DNA of 64,000 nt from Photobacterium lutimaris. Its GTDB lineage: Bacteria > Pseudomonadota > Gammaproteobacteria > Enterobacterales > Vibrionaceae. The notes beneath the pieces were generated by a model. It saw only the letters and a list, made by a program, of their open reading frames with translations, made no database searches and was not told the origin of the DNA. The translations under genes were made by a program, and so were the position numbers. Shown piece by piece: positions 17,101 through 24,114 of the stretch. Where the stretch lies: contig NZ_PYMH01000001.1 in assembly GCF_003025555.1 (NCBI RefSeq), forward strand, positions 248,001 to 312,000. Direction: 5' to 3'. The stretch's first letter is position 1. Each line of letters starts with the position of its first letter.

Positions 17101-19625
17101 ATGTTCGGGTGCCAGATATTGGTGTGTCGGTGGTGGAAACCCAAGGTTTGGATGCGGATCGCCAATCTATTGAAGGCGGAGAGCCTGAGGTAATTTATCC
17201 GGATATCGCTTATGAGGACGGCACCATCATCCTCGACGTTACTGCTACCGTTGCCGATATCAGCACCACAACCCTAGAAGGTCTCGAGACCATCGAGCAG
17301 GCTGTTATTAGTGTTGGTGTTGCTGGTGGCTTTTTGCTTAATGCGGCAGGTGAGCAGGTGACCAGTCTGACAATCACCGATATTAGCGAGTTAGGTGCTA
17401 TTCGTTATGTTCCTCCTCAAGATTTTAGTGGTGATGTCTCATTGGATGTGGCTGTCACGATTGTTGACACAGCCGAATATGATGAAACCACAGGGGCGAC
17501 GATCCAAACCGATACAGCCAGCTTTGATGGCAGCATTATTTTTGAGGTGATAGCGGTTAATGATGAAGTGAACGTCATCGGGATTGATACTCCGGTTGAG
17601 GGCGATGAAGACAGTGGCGCTATTAGCTTTGCCGATATCAGCGGAAATGTGGTCGATATTGATGGTTCTGAATCGATCTTGTCGATAAAAATCGTCAACG
17701 TACCGGAAGGTTTTATTATTGACGGTGCAGATAACAATGGTGGGGGCGAGTGGAGTGTGGCTGTGCCGCCCGGTAGTGACTCTTTTGATTTAAGCAGCCT
17801 TGGCCTTATCCCACCAAAAGATTTCAGTGGCTCGGTGGAGCTGGAGATTGTGGTTTTCTCCAAAGAGGACAGTTTGGACTTACCTGTCGAAAATACGGCA
17901 ACTTTCACCGTGGTGGTAAACCCCATTGCGGACCGGGTCGATATTGATGTCACTCCAACAGGCGAAGGCACCGAGGATGACAATATCGACCTTATCCTCA
18001 ATATCGAAGCCTTTGATAACAGCGACAGTTATACCGGCAGCGGGACGAATGTGTCAGAAAATCCACCGGAAACGCTGCAAATTCAAATCAGTAATATACC
18101 TGATTCGAGCCAAATTGCCTTGCCTGATGGTGTAACAGGCACGGTAGCGGATCAGGGAGGTGGTGTCTGGTTGGTCACGGTCGATAGTTCAGATTTGGAC
18201 CGCCTAGTGTTTATACCCGGCGATGCCAACAGTGATAATTGGAATGGCCAGTTGGACTTGGAAATCCGCGCTGTTGATCAAACTGACGTGGCTACCGACG
18301 ATATTGCGCAGTTTGTGACGATCAATTTGGATATTGAGGCGGTTAATGACGCACCAGAGTTGCCCGTTATTGGAGATCAGACTGTGGAAGAAGACTCGCC
18401 ATTGGTGATCAGCGGTTTGAGTGTTACCGACATCGACTTCGATGAGGCGGGTAGCAGTGGGGTGATGACAGTCACCGTCACGGCCAACAATGGTGGTCTA
18501 ACAGCGGTTGAAACCACTGGGGTTACGATAACGGATAACGGCAGTGCTGCGGTTACACTCGAGGGTAGTCTTACAGATATCAATACGGCGCTAGCTGCAG
18601 GGGTTACGTATTTGGGCAATCCTGAGTTCAAAGGTGATGATGTCATCAATGTGGTTGCCAACGATAACGGCAATGTCGGATCGGGTGGGCCGCAGCAGGC
18701 CGCTATTATTATCAATGTCACCGTTACCCCTAAACCTGAGCCACCGACGCTAGAGCTAACAGTGCCCCAACTGGCAGATACACGTGCCACCTTGAACACA
18801 TTAGTCCCATTACTCGGGCTGGTGGTGATCCCCGCTGATGCCGATGAAGCCTTGTTTTTGGAAGTGCGGAACCTAGGCGCTGGGCGGTTGGTCGATAGCT
18901 CCGGGGCTGAAATTGGTACCGATAACGGTGATGGTAGCTGGCGGGTGGCAAGCAGTGAGCTTGATAATATCTTCGCGGCAGATCTCCCCGAAGGCACGAA
19001 CAGCTTGACCTTAGTCGGCATCTCGCAGGAAATAGATGGTAGTGAAGCCGAATCGACCGAGCTGTTGATTGGAGTCCGTATCGATGACTTAGCCAACACC
19101 GGTAATGACGTCGGCGCGGGGGACAACGACGCCGAAAACCTTGTGCTCGGTAGCGATGCCGATGAACGTTTATTCGGCGGACTGGCAGATGACATCTTAG
19201 TCGGGGCTGGAGGCAGTGATGAGCTGCTTGGCGGCGCAGGTAATGACGAACTGTGGGGCGGTGAACTCAATGGTACCGGTGACGGTGCTGCAGATGTCTT
19301 CACGTGGCAAGCTGCAGATGTGTCCACCTCTGGCACGCCGTTTACCGATATAGTGAAAGATTTCGAAATCAATCTCGATCTGCTCGATATTGCTGAGATC
19401 TTACCGGATAACGGCGACGATGACCTCGATCGCCTACTCAATAACATCACGGCTGGTATTGATGCTGATGAGACAGTGAATCTGTCGGTCGCGGTCAGCG
19501 ATACCTCTGAGCAAAACATCGTCGTTGAAAATATCGATGTCGCGTCATTAGGGCTTGGTACGGGCTCGACATCGAATGAAATCATTAATGAGTTATTTAC
19601 TAACGGGGTGTTTATTGTGGATTAA
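8169..19625 (+). CDS. Giant LapA-type RTX adhesin with retention module (3,818 residues)
   Basis: Surface adhesin secreted by the neighbouring type I system. I start it at the ATG at 8169 (AAGAG eight bases upstream); the frame is open back to a TTG at 8058, but the family N-terminus and ribosome site favour 8169. Domains: retention module (about 1-200) that plugs in the outer membrane channel, with the LapG-type site PAAG at residues 160-163 and the family hallmark GGFVIINYNGD after it; five T1SS-143-like repeats (about 234-1888); a long Ig/cadherin-like region (about 1890-3520); RTX nonapeptides (about 3660-3700; GGAGNDELWGG); and a C-terminal secretion domain ending in GVFIVD. The protein is very acidic and cysteine-poor, with many DxDGD motifs that suggest calcium binding. 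It should promote surface attachment and biofilm. The ligand cannot be read from sequence. Confidence 0.95.
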   Translation: MADSSSSNTPSNVSSNFTQPSEVELAESIGVTVNQGDVYLVKSNGQTQAVETREAIPITAGQMILADSNSQYVVMRNGEPVIVDWPCPTCVLIAPFSDAAPSGNVDSGLADFPASLVIQPLGQFPDEASFAQLGLSEQELATIQEQILAGADPTDILAPPAAGALGGASGTGSSGETANGGFVIINYNGDATLAEAGFDTQFERSDIAAADDTPPLFAPSGGETGAMQLTEADFSPNAYPSESSTQVIVSAGSLPLNPDSFTFAPALLEDLLAELNAEVTSSGQPVAFTFDPTSNAIIGISNGHTVVAFQISAETGGRDVTVTVTTLLERPVDHLPDGEGGGLVTNIDDALTVLLPLQGADLAGNPLGVPLQVSSVIFDGENPLLGTDAGTVIDEADSLGIDIEGAIPLDVGSDEISTLVFDTLQPDLEDITSNGFETTVSVNGNQLELVDSRGELVLTISINTDGRYVVSQIQPFDELDRAELVLQLAVTATDFDGDSTNGLVVLISIDGNSPPGGEIGEITVVEPDLEPNNYPEAGQDTVELTPGIDRLDPDTVTIDELVLADLIIELEQEISSGGEPLTFSYDDATDVLSGVRPDGEVAMTLTLTSVQSADGLGITITADLVQLLPLDHLTSGNSDGFVSVSGEQIMVTLPIQANDTDGDFLDTPAILTTTIIDGDVPTFGTDSGAEITDPDNTPAGQVSTTTGSIELNVGSDAIASVVFIDTPELASVVAGFTSNGESVSYQVDQNQLVISNNQGEVILTVTITNDGSYILEQSDAFDQPADNNQLNLPINIRATDDDGDTDDSQIELTLIDGSDPAGGESAVAAMVEPDLEPSNYPETVEATLDIVAGADRLVPDSVSIDPAQLAGVIADLQAVLSSAGEPLAVTFVEASGLLEARLPDGSLVLTVAISSIQADNGDDLTVSVITTQLQPLDHLDTTLTSPYITSNEEEIVFTLPLMATDTDGDDLTQPASVSVTITDGEFPALGDGAGVSLNETDDANQAIEGTISIDRGSDDVASLLFADTQAALNFTSDGNPVSLVSGGTPIGSEITLVDSLGNTILLVTINIDGEFEATLSGTLDHIDSDSLLIPLDVVITDDDGDQTPGQIAITITDGDDPAGGGTIAVDFTEPDLAPPDQAPSEYPLTEQQLEVIVAGADRLVPESVQIGPEQLAAILAELNSELTAGGGEALAFSYDPVTNELVGVLGDGTTVLTIVFTPVQSGNGQDVDVTMTVTQSAPLDHNINGNSGGFISVSDELILVNLPLQATDVDGDSLVALVSTTASITDGPIPELAEGSVVTVNETADLNVPTPGQIGVDVGSDEVATINFVADQPAFDSLFSDGLPVQFEVVGGSTLNAFIDVNGIPQSVFTVVMTPDGDYTLTLNNNLDHLAGDTISLPLDVWVTDDDGDTNIGTVTINIEDGDDPAFGDDSGLALNEGDDGTSSGTGNIEVIQGSDDVVSVLFSAAQPALDNLTSNGFDLVVTVSGSQITVARADDPNIVVLDISIDTTGGYSVTQLQALDQIDDSDLATLVLGTEVTDRDNDTTQGSITITIEDGTDPVGGNTAQIAFTEGDLTPEQDDPEYPVSGDVAITIAAGVDRLEPDTVDLDPVQLATLLAELEAEITAGGLPVTASWDTGTGTLTLSAGGETVLTAVVTAVQNSDGEQVDITTTVTQLKPLDHNGTDNTGLVRQQDDSIVFDLPIQVQDTDGDFLETPVLITTTITDGTDPAIGTIPSVTVLESDIDEGGDFHPGSTPDDDGETATATIIFDSGSDEIVNYEVDVDAFNTANAGTLTAGGQQVTLVFNTATNTYEGQVNGVVIFVLAFIATGTSADDSYSFTLLGALDHIQPDNDTELTIAFSTTAIDQDGDISPAVTFAVTIDDDIPQTQDAVFQSIEEGESTETLDVLTVPEEGADDAEVTAVIIEGVRQELTGTPDAEGFFSFDVNQDGQLLGQLLISAEGQVLFNSLPNIDHGAEPIVANVDFEVTDGDSDLSQSTLTMTITDEEPTLVVQPSEGVEDQGRNPDESLGDPTTGIPINMSIDIGDADRGEQIGDVRIVLPADPHGQFFLNGVEIEPVGGQVLIDPTAFIDPDGDGVFDLQGVTFVPEPDYSTLFELNNLLDFTVTAEVVTVDGVNQPLQDGTLSISVLGIADEPAFADTAVFYYGDGEEDGDNISLSESFQALLQDTDGSEELTYFITITEGQAQIIGEGIIEVAPGVFEVPVTAVDTIDIDPIDNFSGDIRLNLTAQSTELGHFVPGSETAQITEEILVNVLPVADDAQLKISRVESLEDEPITLAPLIELTELDDLDDDFGVETLFVRISELPDGALLSQNGTVLTPGGDGVYEILYEELDQVVLIPVPESNVDFQIKVEGVVKDVVDITLEDGTVETVEDVLVTPAQFIEVALTGVVDEPEFELGGSNWTEIVGSEVPGIETTVDEDTDAVLDFSLVSGELANAPLDDSETLSFVVSNIPEGTQIFDAEGNQQTLVFVGFDDDGLPRYEVKLTGEDIGDPDQPVAISIRPPENSTEDIVLDANIVVTENDGDQGEFVFQLVIHIEPVVDAEDYTRGSNGLEDEPINLNWQPVLTDSKEQITGLVVNNIQPDYGLQSNDGGTITTLTVDAAGSVTLTEAQLTQLLNGAQLQLLAPEDSDLNLTGATAINTQVTVTEVDVDSTATDVQVVNGTLNVIIQAVVEPDAEIGVIPAGSTDFVDTIVSNDGSLDLGGGDGSDGQIVFEDLDPSSDEIILSIVITFPDPEADFVVIGGINNGDGSWTVPQGSLGDIQILAPADFIGTVDIAIAAEVRDQSDDVDPSTVEIVNSTLTIDFQGNTLNDQFAADIVVDDSIIVTGAEDTAVTLGTFLNQIVSLSTVGENQGDDELSLVISAASLPNGATISGMDFNFVTGEYVIKVPVQADGSVDLSGITLNLPQDFAGDFLLNVKYVNTDTASGDFNEVTGTIPVRIAPIVDVPDRTGDNVRVPDIGVSVVETQGLDADRQSIEGGEPEVIYPDIAYEDGTIILDVTATVADISTTTLEGLETIEQAVISVGVAGGFLLNAAGEQVTSLTITDISELGAIRYVPPQDFSGDVSLDVAVTIVDTAEYDETTGATIQTDTASFDGSIIFEVIAVNDEVNVIGIDTPVEGDEDSGAISFADISGNVVDIDGSESILSIKIVNVPEGFIIDGADNNGGGEWSVAVPPGSDSFDLSSLGLIPPKDFSGSVELEIVVFSKEDSLDLPVENTATFTVVVNPIADRVDIDVTPTGEGTEDDNIDLILNIEAFDNSDSYTGSGTNVSENPPETLQIQISNIPDSSQIALPDGVTGTVADQGGGVWLVTVDSSDLDRLVFIPGDANSDNWNGQLDLEIRAVDQTDVATDDIAQFVTINLDIEAVNDAPELPVIGDQTVEEDSPLVISGLSVTDIDFDEAGSSGVMTVTVTANNGGLTAVETTGVTITDNGSAAVTLEGSLTDINTALAAGVTYLGNPEFKGDDVINVVANDNGNVGSGGPQQAAIIINVTVTPKPEPPTLELTVPQLADTRATLNTLVPLLGLVVIPADADEALFLEVRNLGAGRLVDSSGAEIGTDNGDGSWRVASSELDNIFAADLPEGTNSLTLVGISQEIDGSEAESTELLIGVRIDDLANTGNDVGAGDNDAENLVLGSDADERLFGGLADDILVGAGGSDELLGGAGNDELWGGELNGTGDGAADVFTWQAADVSTSGTPFTDIVKDFEINLDLLDIAEILPDNGDDDLDRLLNNITAGIDADETVNLSVAVSDTSEQNIVVENIDVASLGLGTGSTSNEIINELFTNGVFIVD
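8646..8657 (+). other. Predicted LapG cleavage motif PAAG in the adhesin
   Basis: Codons for Pro-Ala-Ala-Gly (residues 160-163) lie between the retention domain and the first repeat, in a Gly/Ala/Ser-rich flexible stretch. LapG proteases cut between the two alanines of (T/P/A)AAG motifs. The site is seen; cleavage is inferred. Confidence 0.8.
8868..13830 (+). repeat. Five tandem T1SS-143-like protein repeats in the adhesin
   Basis: Repeat units begin with a motif of the form (L/F)xPxxYP at 8868, 9753, 10671, 11574 and 12900, each followed by a (V/I)xAGxDRLxPDSV-like segment and later by PLDH, DxDGDxL and GSD(E/D)(V/I)xS(L/V)(V/L)F. Unit lengths are about 885, 918, 903, 1326 and 930 bp. The fourth is longer because it carries an extra half unit at about 12460-12890. 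The copies are diverged at DNA level, so this is an old array rather than a recent expansion. Confidence 0.85.
19147..19280 (+). repeat. RTX calcium-binding nonapeptide repeats at the adhesin C-terminus
   Basis: Three to four glycine/aspartate nonapeptides of the type GGxGxDxLx (LFGGLADDI, LVGAGGSDE, LLGGAGNDE) precede the C-terminal secretion domain. Such repeats bind calcium outside the cell and help folding after type I secretion. Confidence 0.85.
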
Positions 19626-20004
19626 GCATTCTAAATACTTCATCACTTTTTTCATCAAATATTTCTTTAACGGAATGACGATTGGTTTTGGCTACGGATA
19701 TCCACTGCAAGCCTGTTCCGTCAGTATGCTTAAATTCGATTTGTAGCTCATACCTTTTAATTGAAGCGAGTGCTGATACTATTCCGCCAACAAGTACGAG
19801 GGGGGCTGTAAGTAGTCCCATAGTCGGTGGGGCGATAACCCATAATATACTCGAAATAAGTAAACCAAAGAAAACGGCCCTCAAAATATGATCTTTAAAT
19901 TTGTTAGTCTTGACCCTTACGCGATTGATCTTTTTTAGTTGGTATATATTCTTTTTATATCGCATGCTACTTGTTGTAACCTCAAAATCATTAGAAACAA
20001 TCAT
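19612..20004 (-). CDS. Small membrane protein, DUF6232-like
   Basis: About 130 residues from the ATG at 20004; the frame is open to a TTG at 20028. A soluble beta-type N-terminus (about 1-38) is followed by two adjacent hydrophobic helices (about 40-85, FFGLLISSILWVIAP and LVLVGGIVSALA) and a polar C-terminal segment. This layout resembles the DUF6232 family, a low-certainty match. No enzymatic motif is visible. It is convergent with the adhesin gene and overlaps its end by 14 bp, so no terminator stands between them. Function unknown. Confidence 0.6.
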   Translation of the reverse strand: MIVSNDFEVTTSSMRYKKNIYQLKKINRVRVKTNKFKDHILRAVFFGLLISSILWVIAPPTMGLLTAPLVLVGGIVSALASIKRYELQIEFKHTDGTGLQWISVAKTNRHSVKEIFDEKSDEVFRMLNPQ

Positions 20005-20358
20005 TTTACACTCACGTTTTTTAGCCAATTAGGATGATATTAGCGACAGCTGTCAAAAATGAATCAACCAACAATATTTTCCTTACACTAACACCGCGTA
20101 TATACTAATACCAATGGAAACAATGACTTAAGCGTCACGTTTCGAGGTTTAAATTTATCGAAATTTTTGTAATTTGCTAAATTAGCAAACCTATAACGCA
20201 CCTTAGACCAGTTAGGTGTTCTGTTCATAGCCACCACACCACCAAGAACAATCTTCAAGATCACATTTATCCCAAATATTCATCCTATTACTATTCAATC
20301 TTGGCATATAAGCCTTTATGATTGCTGAGTGTACTCATTGAATAGGACAAGGAATGCC
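20005..20358. other. Intergenic region upstream of orphan trpB
   Basis: A 354-bp AT-rich stretch with no convincing gene. It holds a perfect inverted repeat TTTGCTA-AAT-TAGCAAA at 20173-20189. On the minus strand a 46-codon frame starting at 20228 (MNRTPNWSKV...) looks faintly like the start of a transposase but cannot be supported. I see no trp-type leader peptide with tandem Trp codons. Confidence 0.4.
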
Positions 20359-21582
20359 ATGAAGAACTCGTTTGATCACGCTTTACCGAATGCTGAAGGC
20401 TATTTTGGTGAATATGGTGGAAGCTTTATTCCTGAAGAGCTGCAAAAAGTGATGGAAGATATCACGGCAGCCTATGATGAATGTCGCCAAGACCCGGCGT
20501 TTCAGGAAGAATTAGCGCGGTTATATAAACACTTTGTTGGCCGACCAAGTCCTATTTTCCATGCTGAGAACCTATCGGCTAAATACGGTGCGCCAATTTA
20601 TCTGAAGCGCGAAGATCTCAACCATACCGGTGCGCATAAGATTAACCACTGTCTTGGCGAAGCCCTTGTGGCCAAGAAAATGGGTAAGAAAAAGCTGATT
20701 GCCGAAACAGGAGCTGGTCAGCATGGCGTGGCGCTGGCAACAGCAGCCGCGCTGGTCGGGTTGGAGTGTGATATTTACATGGGCGAGGTAGATATTGCCA
20801 AAGAGCACCCGAACGTTGTTCGTATGCGTATTCTCGGTGCCAATGTCATTCCGGCTACCCATGGCCGAAAAACATTGAAAGAGGCGGTGGATGCCGCCTT
20901 TGAAGCTTACCTGAAAGATCCTATCAACCAGCTGTATGCCATTGGCTCTGTGGTTGGTCCGCATCCTTTCCCAATGATGGTCCGTGACTTCCAGTCGATT
21001 ATCGGCAATGAAGCCCGTATCCAGTTTAAGGATATGACCGGAAACCTACCCAATAACTTGGTAGCCTGTGTTGGTGGTGGCTCGAATGCGATGGGACTGT
21101 TTACCGCTTTCTTAGATGATCAGGATGTTGCTATTCACGGTGTTGAGCCAGCTGGACGTTCATTAACGGAAGTGGGTGAGCATGCAGCGACACTGTCTTT
21201 AGGCGAGCCGGGCGTGATGCACGGTTTCAAGTCTTATATGCTCAAAGACGAACATGGCGAGCCTCAGGAAGTGTATTCAGTCGCCAGTGGCCTGGATTAT
21301 CCGTCGGTAGGTCCTCAGCACAGCTACCTGAAAGATATTGGTCGCGTGAACTACGGTACTGCCAACGATCAGGAAGCGATTGATGCCTTTTTCGAGTTAT
21401 CACGCTGCGAAGGAATTATTCCGGCAATCGAGTCGGCCCATGCTTTGGCCTATGCCCTGACGTTGGCCAAGCAAGGTGAAAAAGGCTCAATCCTAATTAA
21501 CCTGTCTGGTCGTGGTGATAAAGATATCGACTTTGTGGTCGAGAATTATGGTAAAGAATACGGTATTGAATCACTGATTTAA
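20359..21582 (+). CDS. trpB: Tryptophan synthase beta chain, orphan copy
   Basis: PLP enzyme joining indole and L-serine to make L-tryptophan. The start at 20359 (407 residues) follows AAGGA five bases upstream; an in-frame GTG at 20329 has no such site. Key residues are present: PLP lysine Lys94 in HTGAHKIN and catalytic Glu116 in ETGAGQHG (Lys87 and Glu109 in the enteric enzyme), the phosphate-binding GGGSNAMG loop, and the C-terminal GRGDKD. It is a normal-length TrpB1-type chain. No trpA or other trp gene is adjacent; the neighbour is gltS after a terminator. It may therefore act alone, for example in indole salvage, or pair with a TrpA encoded elsewhere. Confidence 0.93.
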   Translation: MKNSFDHALPNAEGYFGEYGGSFIPEELQKVMEDITAAYDECRQDPAFQEELARLYKHFVGRPSPIFHAENLSAKYGAPIYLKREDLNHTGAHKINHCLGEALVAKKMGKKKLIAETGAGQHGVALATAAALVGLECDIYMGEVDIAKEHPNVVRMRILGANVIPATHGRKTLKEAVDAAFEAYLKDPINQLYAIGSVVGPHPFPMMVRDFQSIIGNEARIQFKDMTGNLPNNLVACVGGGSNAMGLFTAFLDDQDVAIHGVEPAGRSLTEVGEHAATLSLGEPGVMHGFKSYMLKDEHGEPQEVYSVASGLDYPSVGPQHSYLKDIGRVNYGTANDQEAIDAFFELSRCEGIIPAIESAHALAYALTLAKQGEKGSILINLSGRGDKDIDFVVENYGKEYGIESLI

Positions 21583-21614
21583 TTTAACACACACGAAACT
21601 AGACCGTTGAGCAA

Positions 21615-21645
21615 GCCAGCGAGTTATCTTCGCTGGCCTTTTATT
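21615..21645 (+). terminator. Rho-independent terminator after trpB
   Basis: Perfect 8-bp stem GCCAGCGA (21615-21622) with TCGCTGGC (21630-21637), a 7-base loop, then CTTTTATT. Confidence 0.85.
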
Positions 21646-21768
21646 GTCTCAGTTTTCATCACATAGTGTCTGCATGTCAGTCAGTGTTTATTGATTCTTA
21701 AATCACTCTTTTTAGTTTATTTTTGCTAGGGTTAATGCAAATTTTAGCAACGTTAAGGATATAGCGAC

Positions 21769-23001
21769 ATGGAAATGGATTGGGTTAATGGTATTTTGAG
21801 GTTTGATTCCTTTTTTGCCGTCACCATCGGGATTCTGGTGTTATTTATTGGTCGCCAACTTAATAGTGTGTTTAAGCCGCTCAAAGAGTTCAGTATTCCT
21901 GAGCCGGTAACAGGCGGTATTCTGTTTTCGGTACTGATTGCGCTTATTTATAGTGTGTCGGATATAGCCATCGAATTTGATTTGGTCGCTCGTGATGTAC
22001 TCTTGGTGTACTTCTTCACCACGATTGGTATCAATGCCAGCCTGAAGGATTTGCTCAAAGGGGGCTTGCCGCTGGTTATCCTGCTGGCGATCACCATTGG
22101 CTATATGATGGTGCAGAACTTTACCGGGATTGGTGTTGCAACAGCGTTCGGCCTCGACAGTTCGGTGGGAATGCTCGGCGGCAGTGTATCGTTAATTGGT
22201 GGTCATGGTACTGCAATTGCCTGGGCACCGCGTATTTCTGAAGGTTATGGCATCAGTAACGCGATGGAAATTGGGGTAGCCTGTGCCACTTTCGGCCTGA
22301 TATTGGCAAGCCTGATGGGCGGCCCTATCGCCAAGTTCTTGATCACCAAACATGACTTGAAGCCAGAGAAAAAAGAAGCATTGGATATAGGGGTAGCGGA
22401 AGATAGTTCAAACGGCCATATTACCGGTTTTGATTTCCTTGATGCCGTTTTCTCTATCCACGTCTGTGTCATTCTGGGCTACATCCTCAACGAGTCAATT
22501 GCTGAGATGGGCTTGCAGCTACCGCTTTTCGTCACCTGTTTGTTTGCTGGTATTGTAATGACCAATATTGTGCATAATATCGGTTTTCGTCGGATTACCG
22601 GTACCCGTTGGCCAGCAAGAAAACCCGCAGTAGCCCTAATTGCAGATATTGCCTTGGGGACTTTCTTGGCGATGTCATTGATGAGTATGCAGCTATGGAC
22701 GCTGATTGATTTGGCTGGGCCGATTTTCGCCATTCTTACCGCGCAGTTTATCATTGCGGTATTGATCAATATCTTTATTGTTTTCCCGGTGATGGGGAAA
22801 AACTACGATGCGGCGGTAATTTGCTCTGGCTTTGGCGGTATCTCGCTAGGTTCAACACCAACAGCCATGGCTAATATGTCTGCGGTCTCCCTGCGCTACG
22901 GTAACTCCCACCTTGCCTTTATCATTGTGCCTCTGGTGTGCGCGTTTTTTATCGACTTGGTCAATGCTCTGATGATCCCGTACTTCCTTGCGAATTTTTA
23001 A
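21769..23001 (+). CDS. gltS: Sodium/glutamate symporter GltS
   Basis: Inner-membrane carrier importing glutamate with sodium. The 410 residues carry about ten hydrophobic segments in two inverted halves and both family pore motifs: GGSVSLIGGHGTAIAW (about 136-151) and, in the second half, CSGFGGISLGSTPTAMANM (about 352-370). The start at 21769 follows AAGGAT eight bases upstream. It is preceded by its own 186-bp intergenic space with the trpB terminator, so it is probably a single-gene unit. Family certain from the paired motifs. Confidence 0.95.
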   Translation: MEMDWVNGILRFDSFFAVTIGILVLFIGRQLNSVFKPLKEFSIPEPVTGGILFSVLIALIYSVSDIAIEFDLVARDVLLVYFFTTIGINASLKDLLKGGLPLVILLAITIGYMMVQNFTGIGVATAFGLDSSVGMLGGSVSLIGGHGTAIAWAPRISEGYGISNAMEIGVACATFGLILASLMGGPIAKFLITKHDLKPEKKEALDIGVAEDSSNGHITGFDFLDAVFSIHVCVILGYILNESIAEMGLQLPLFVTCLFAGIVMTNIVHNIGFRRITGTRWPARKPAVALIADIALGTFLAMSLMSMQLWTLIDLAGPIFAILTAQFIIAVLINIFIVFPVMGKNYDAAVICSGFGGISLGSTPTAMANMSAVSLRYGNSHLAFIIVPLVCAFFIDLVNALMIPYFLANF

Positions 23002-23012
23002 TTTTTCCATTT

Positions 23013-23951
23013 CTAAATGAACCTCAGCCTTTTGAGCACGATAACTTCAATCGCCACTATGGCTACAAGTCCGATACAAAACAGAGTGAATGCCAGTGGA
23101 TTATCAATCCCCGGCATTCCTCCAATGTTGACGCCAAGTAAGCCTGTGAAAAAGCTTGCGGGAAGGAATATGCCAGCAATGACAGAAAATAAATAGGTAT
23201 TTCTATTCATTCTTTCTGTTTGTTGCTGGTTGATATTGGCAAAGTAAAGATTGACCTGGTCGATATAGAACTCAATAGATTCGTTCATTCTCACAATGGT
23301 ATCTAGGCAGTTTTTGAAATGGTTCTTGTGTCCGGCCAACACCTTAATATCAGCTTGTATCAGGTCTTCTAGTACATAGCGCTGTGGCTTGAGATATCGG
23401 CGTAGCCGAAGCAGGCGAGAAGATATCGCATTGATCTCTTTGGGATCGGCGGTGAGATTGTGGTCCATGTCATTGAGCGTATCTTCTACGGGGGCAAGAA
23501 AACCTGAGATGATCCCGTTTATGCTGTTTGCCATTGCTTGCAGCAGGTCCGGTAAGCTACGCGGACCGTTTCCTTGTTCTAGCTGGTTAATGATATTGGT
23601 GACGGCTCGTGAAGGTACTTTACGTGTTGAGATAAGGGCACCTTTAAACCAGAGAATACGTAGGCTGAGCATATCATCGGGCTCAGCCCCTTGGTTGAGA
23701 TTGATGCCACGCAATATCATCAAAAAACAATCGTCGCTGTATTTTTCAAATCGCGGACGTGTGTCATCGGTTAGAAGAGAGTCAACAACGGCCTCAGGGA
23801 TCTGGCTACCTATTAGCCAGTCCTTCAGACCAGCGGCATCTCGTTGGCAGTGATACCAATTTTCGGCGAGGACCTGTTGTATCTCCGGATGCTTCTGTTT
23901 TGCTGCGCCGGATGAAAAATCCCAGCTAGAAATGATAAATCCTTTCATCAC
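23013..23951 (-). CDS. zntB: ZntB-type zinc transporter (CorA superfamily)
   Basis: Pentameric CorA-fold transporter; ZntB members move zinc, probably by proton coupling. The 312 residues comprise a long soluble alpha/beta N-terminal funnel (1-250) and two C-terminal helices (about 253-275 and 285-305). The pore motif is GVN within TGLLGVNIGGMPG, followed by IDNPLAF, close to the ZntB form (GIN) rather than the magnesium GMN of CorA. It is convergent with gltS, 12 bp apart, with no obvious terminator. An in-frame second Met at residue 2 leaves the start ambiguous by one codon. Confidence 0.9.
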   Translation of the reverse strand: MMKGFIISSWDFSSGAAKQKHPEIQQVLAENWYHCQRDAAGLKDWLIGSQIPEAVVDSLLTDDTRPRFEKYSDDCFLMILRGINLNQGAEPDDMLSLRILWFKGALISTRKVPSRAVTNIINQLEQGNGPRSLPDLLQAMANSINGIISGFLAPVEDTLNDMDHNLTADPKEINAISSRLLRLRRYLKPQRYVLEDLIQADIKVLAGHKNHFKNCLDTIVRMNESIEFYIDQVNLYFANINQQQTERMNRNTYLFSVIAGIFLPASFFTGLLGVNIGGMPGIDNPLAFTLFCIGLVAIVAIEVIVLKRLRFI

Positions 23952-24114
23952 ACATTCCTTTTTGGTTGATGTGTAATTAATTCACTAGAAAATGGTTTCT
24001 TGCAATAATTTCGTCAAGGATTGATATCTGTATCATGGCTATTTTGCACTGCGGCTACGTAATTTAAAAATTCTCATCTATATTTCAAGCTATTGAGATA
24101 CAGGGGAGTTTTCT

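Noticed and set aside
17417..19585. Long minus-strand open frames (194 and 402 codons) opposite the adhesin gene
   Set aside because: They are Ser/Pro/Thr-rich mirror frames of a repetitive coding strand, with no ribosome sites or domains.
20100..20228. Transposase-like 46-codon frame on the minus strand
   Set aside because: Too short and unmatched to any family I can name; kept only as a possible IS scrap.
20041..20358. trp-type attenuator or T-box before trpB
   Set aside because: No leader peptide with tandem Trp codons and no attenuator stem pair was found.
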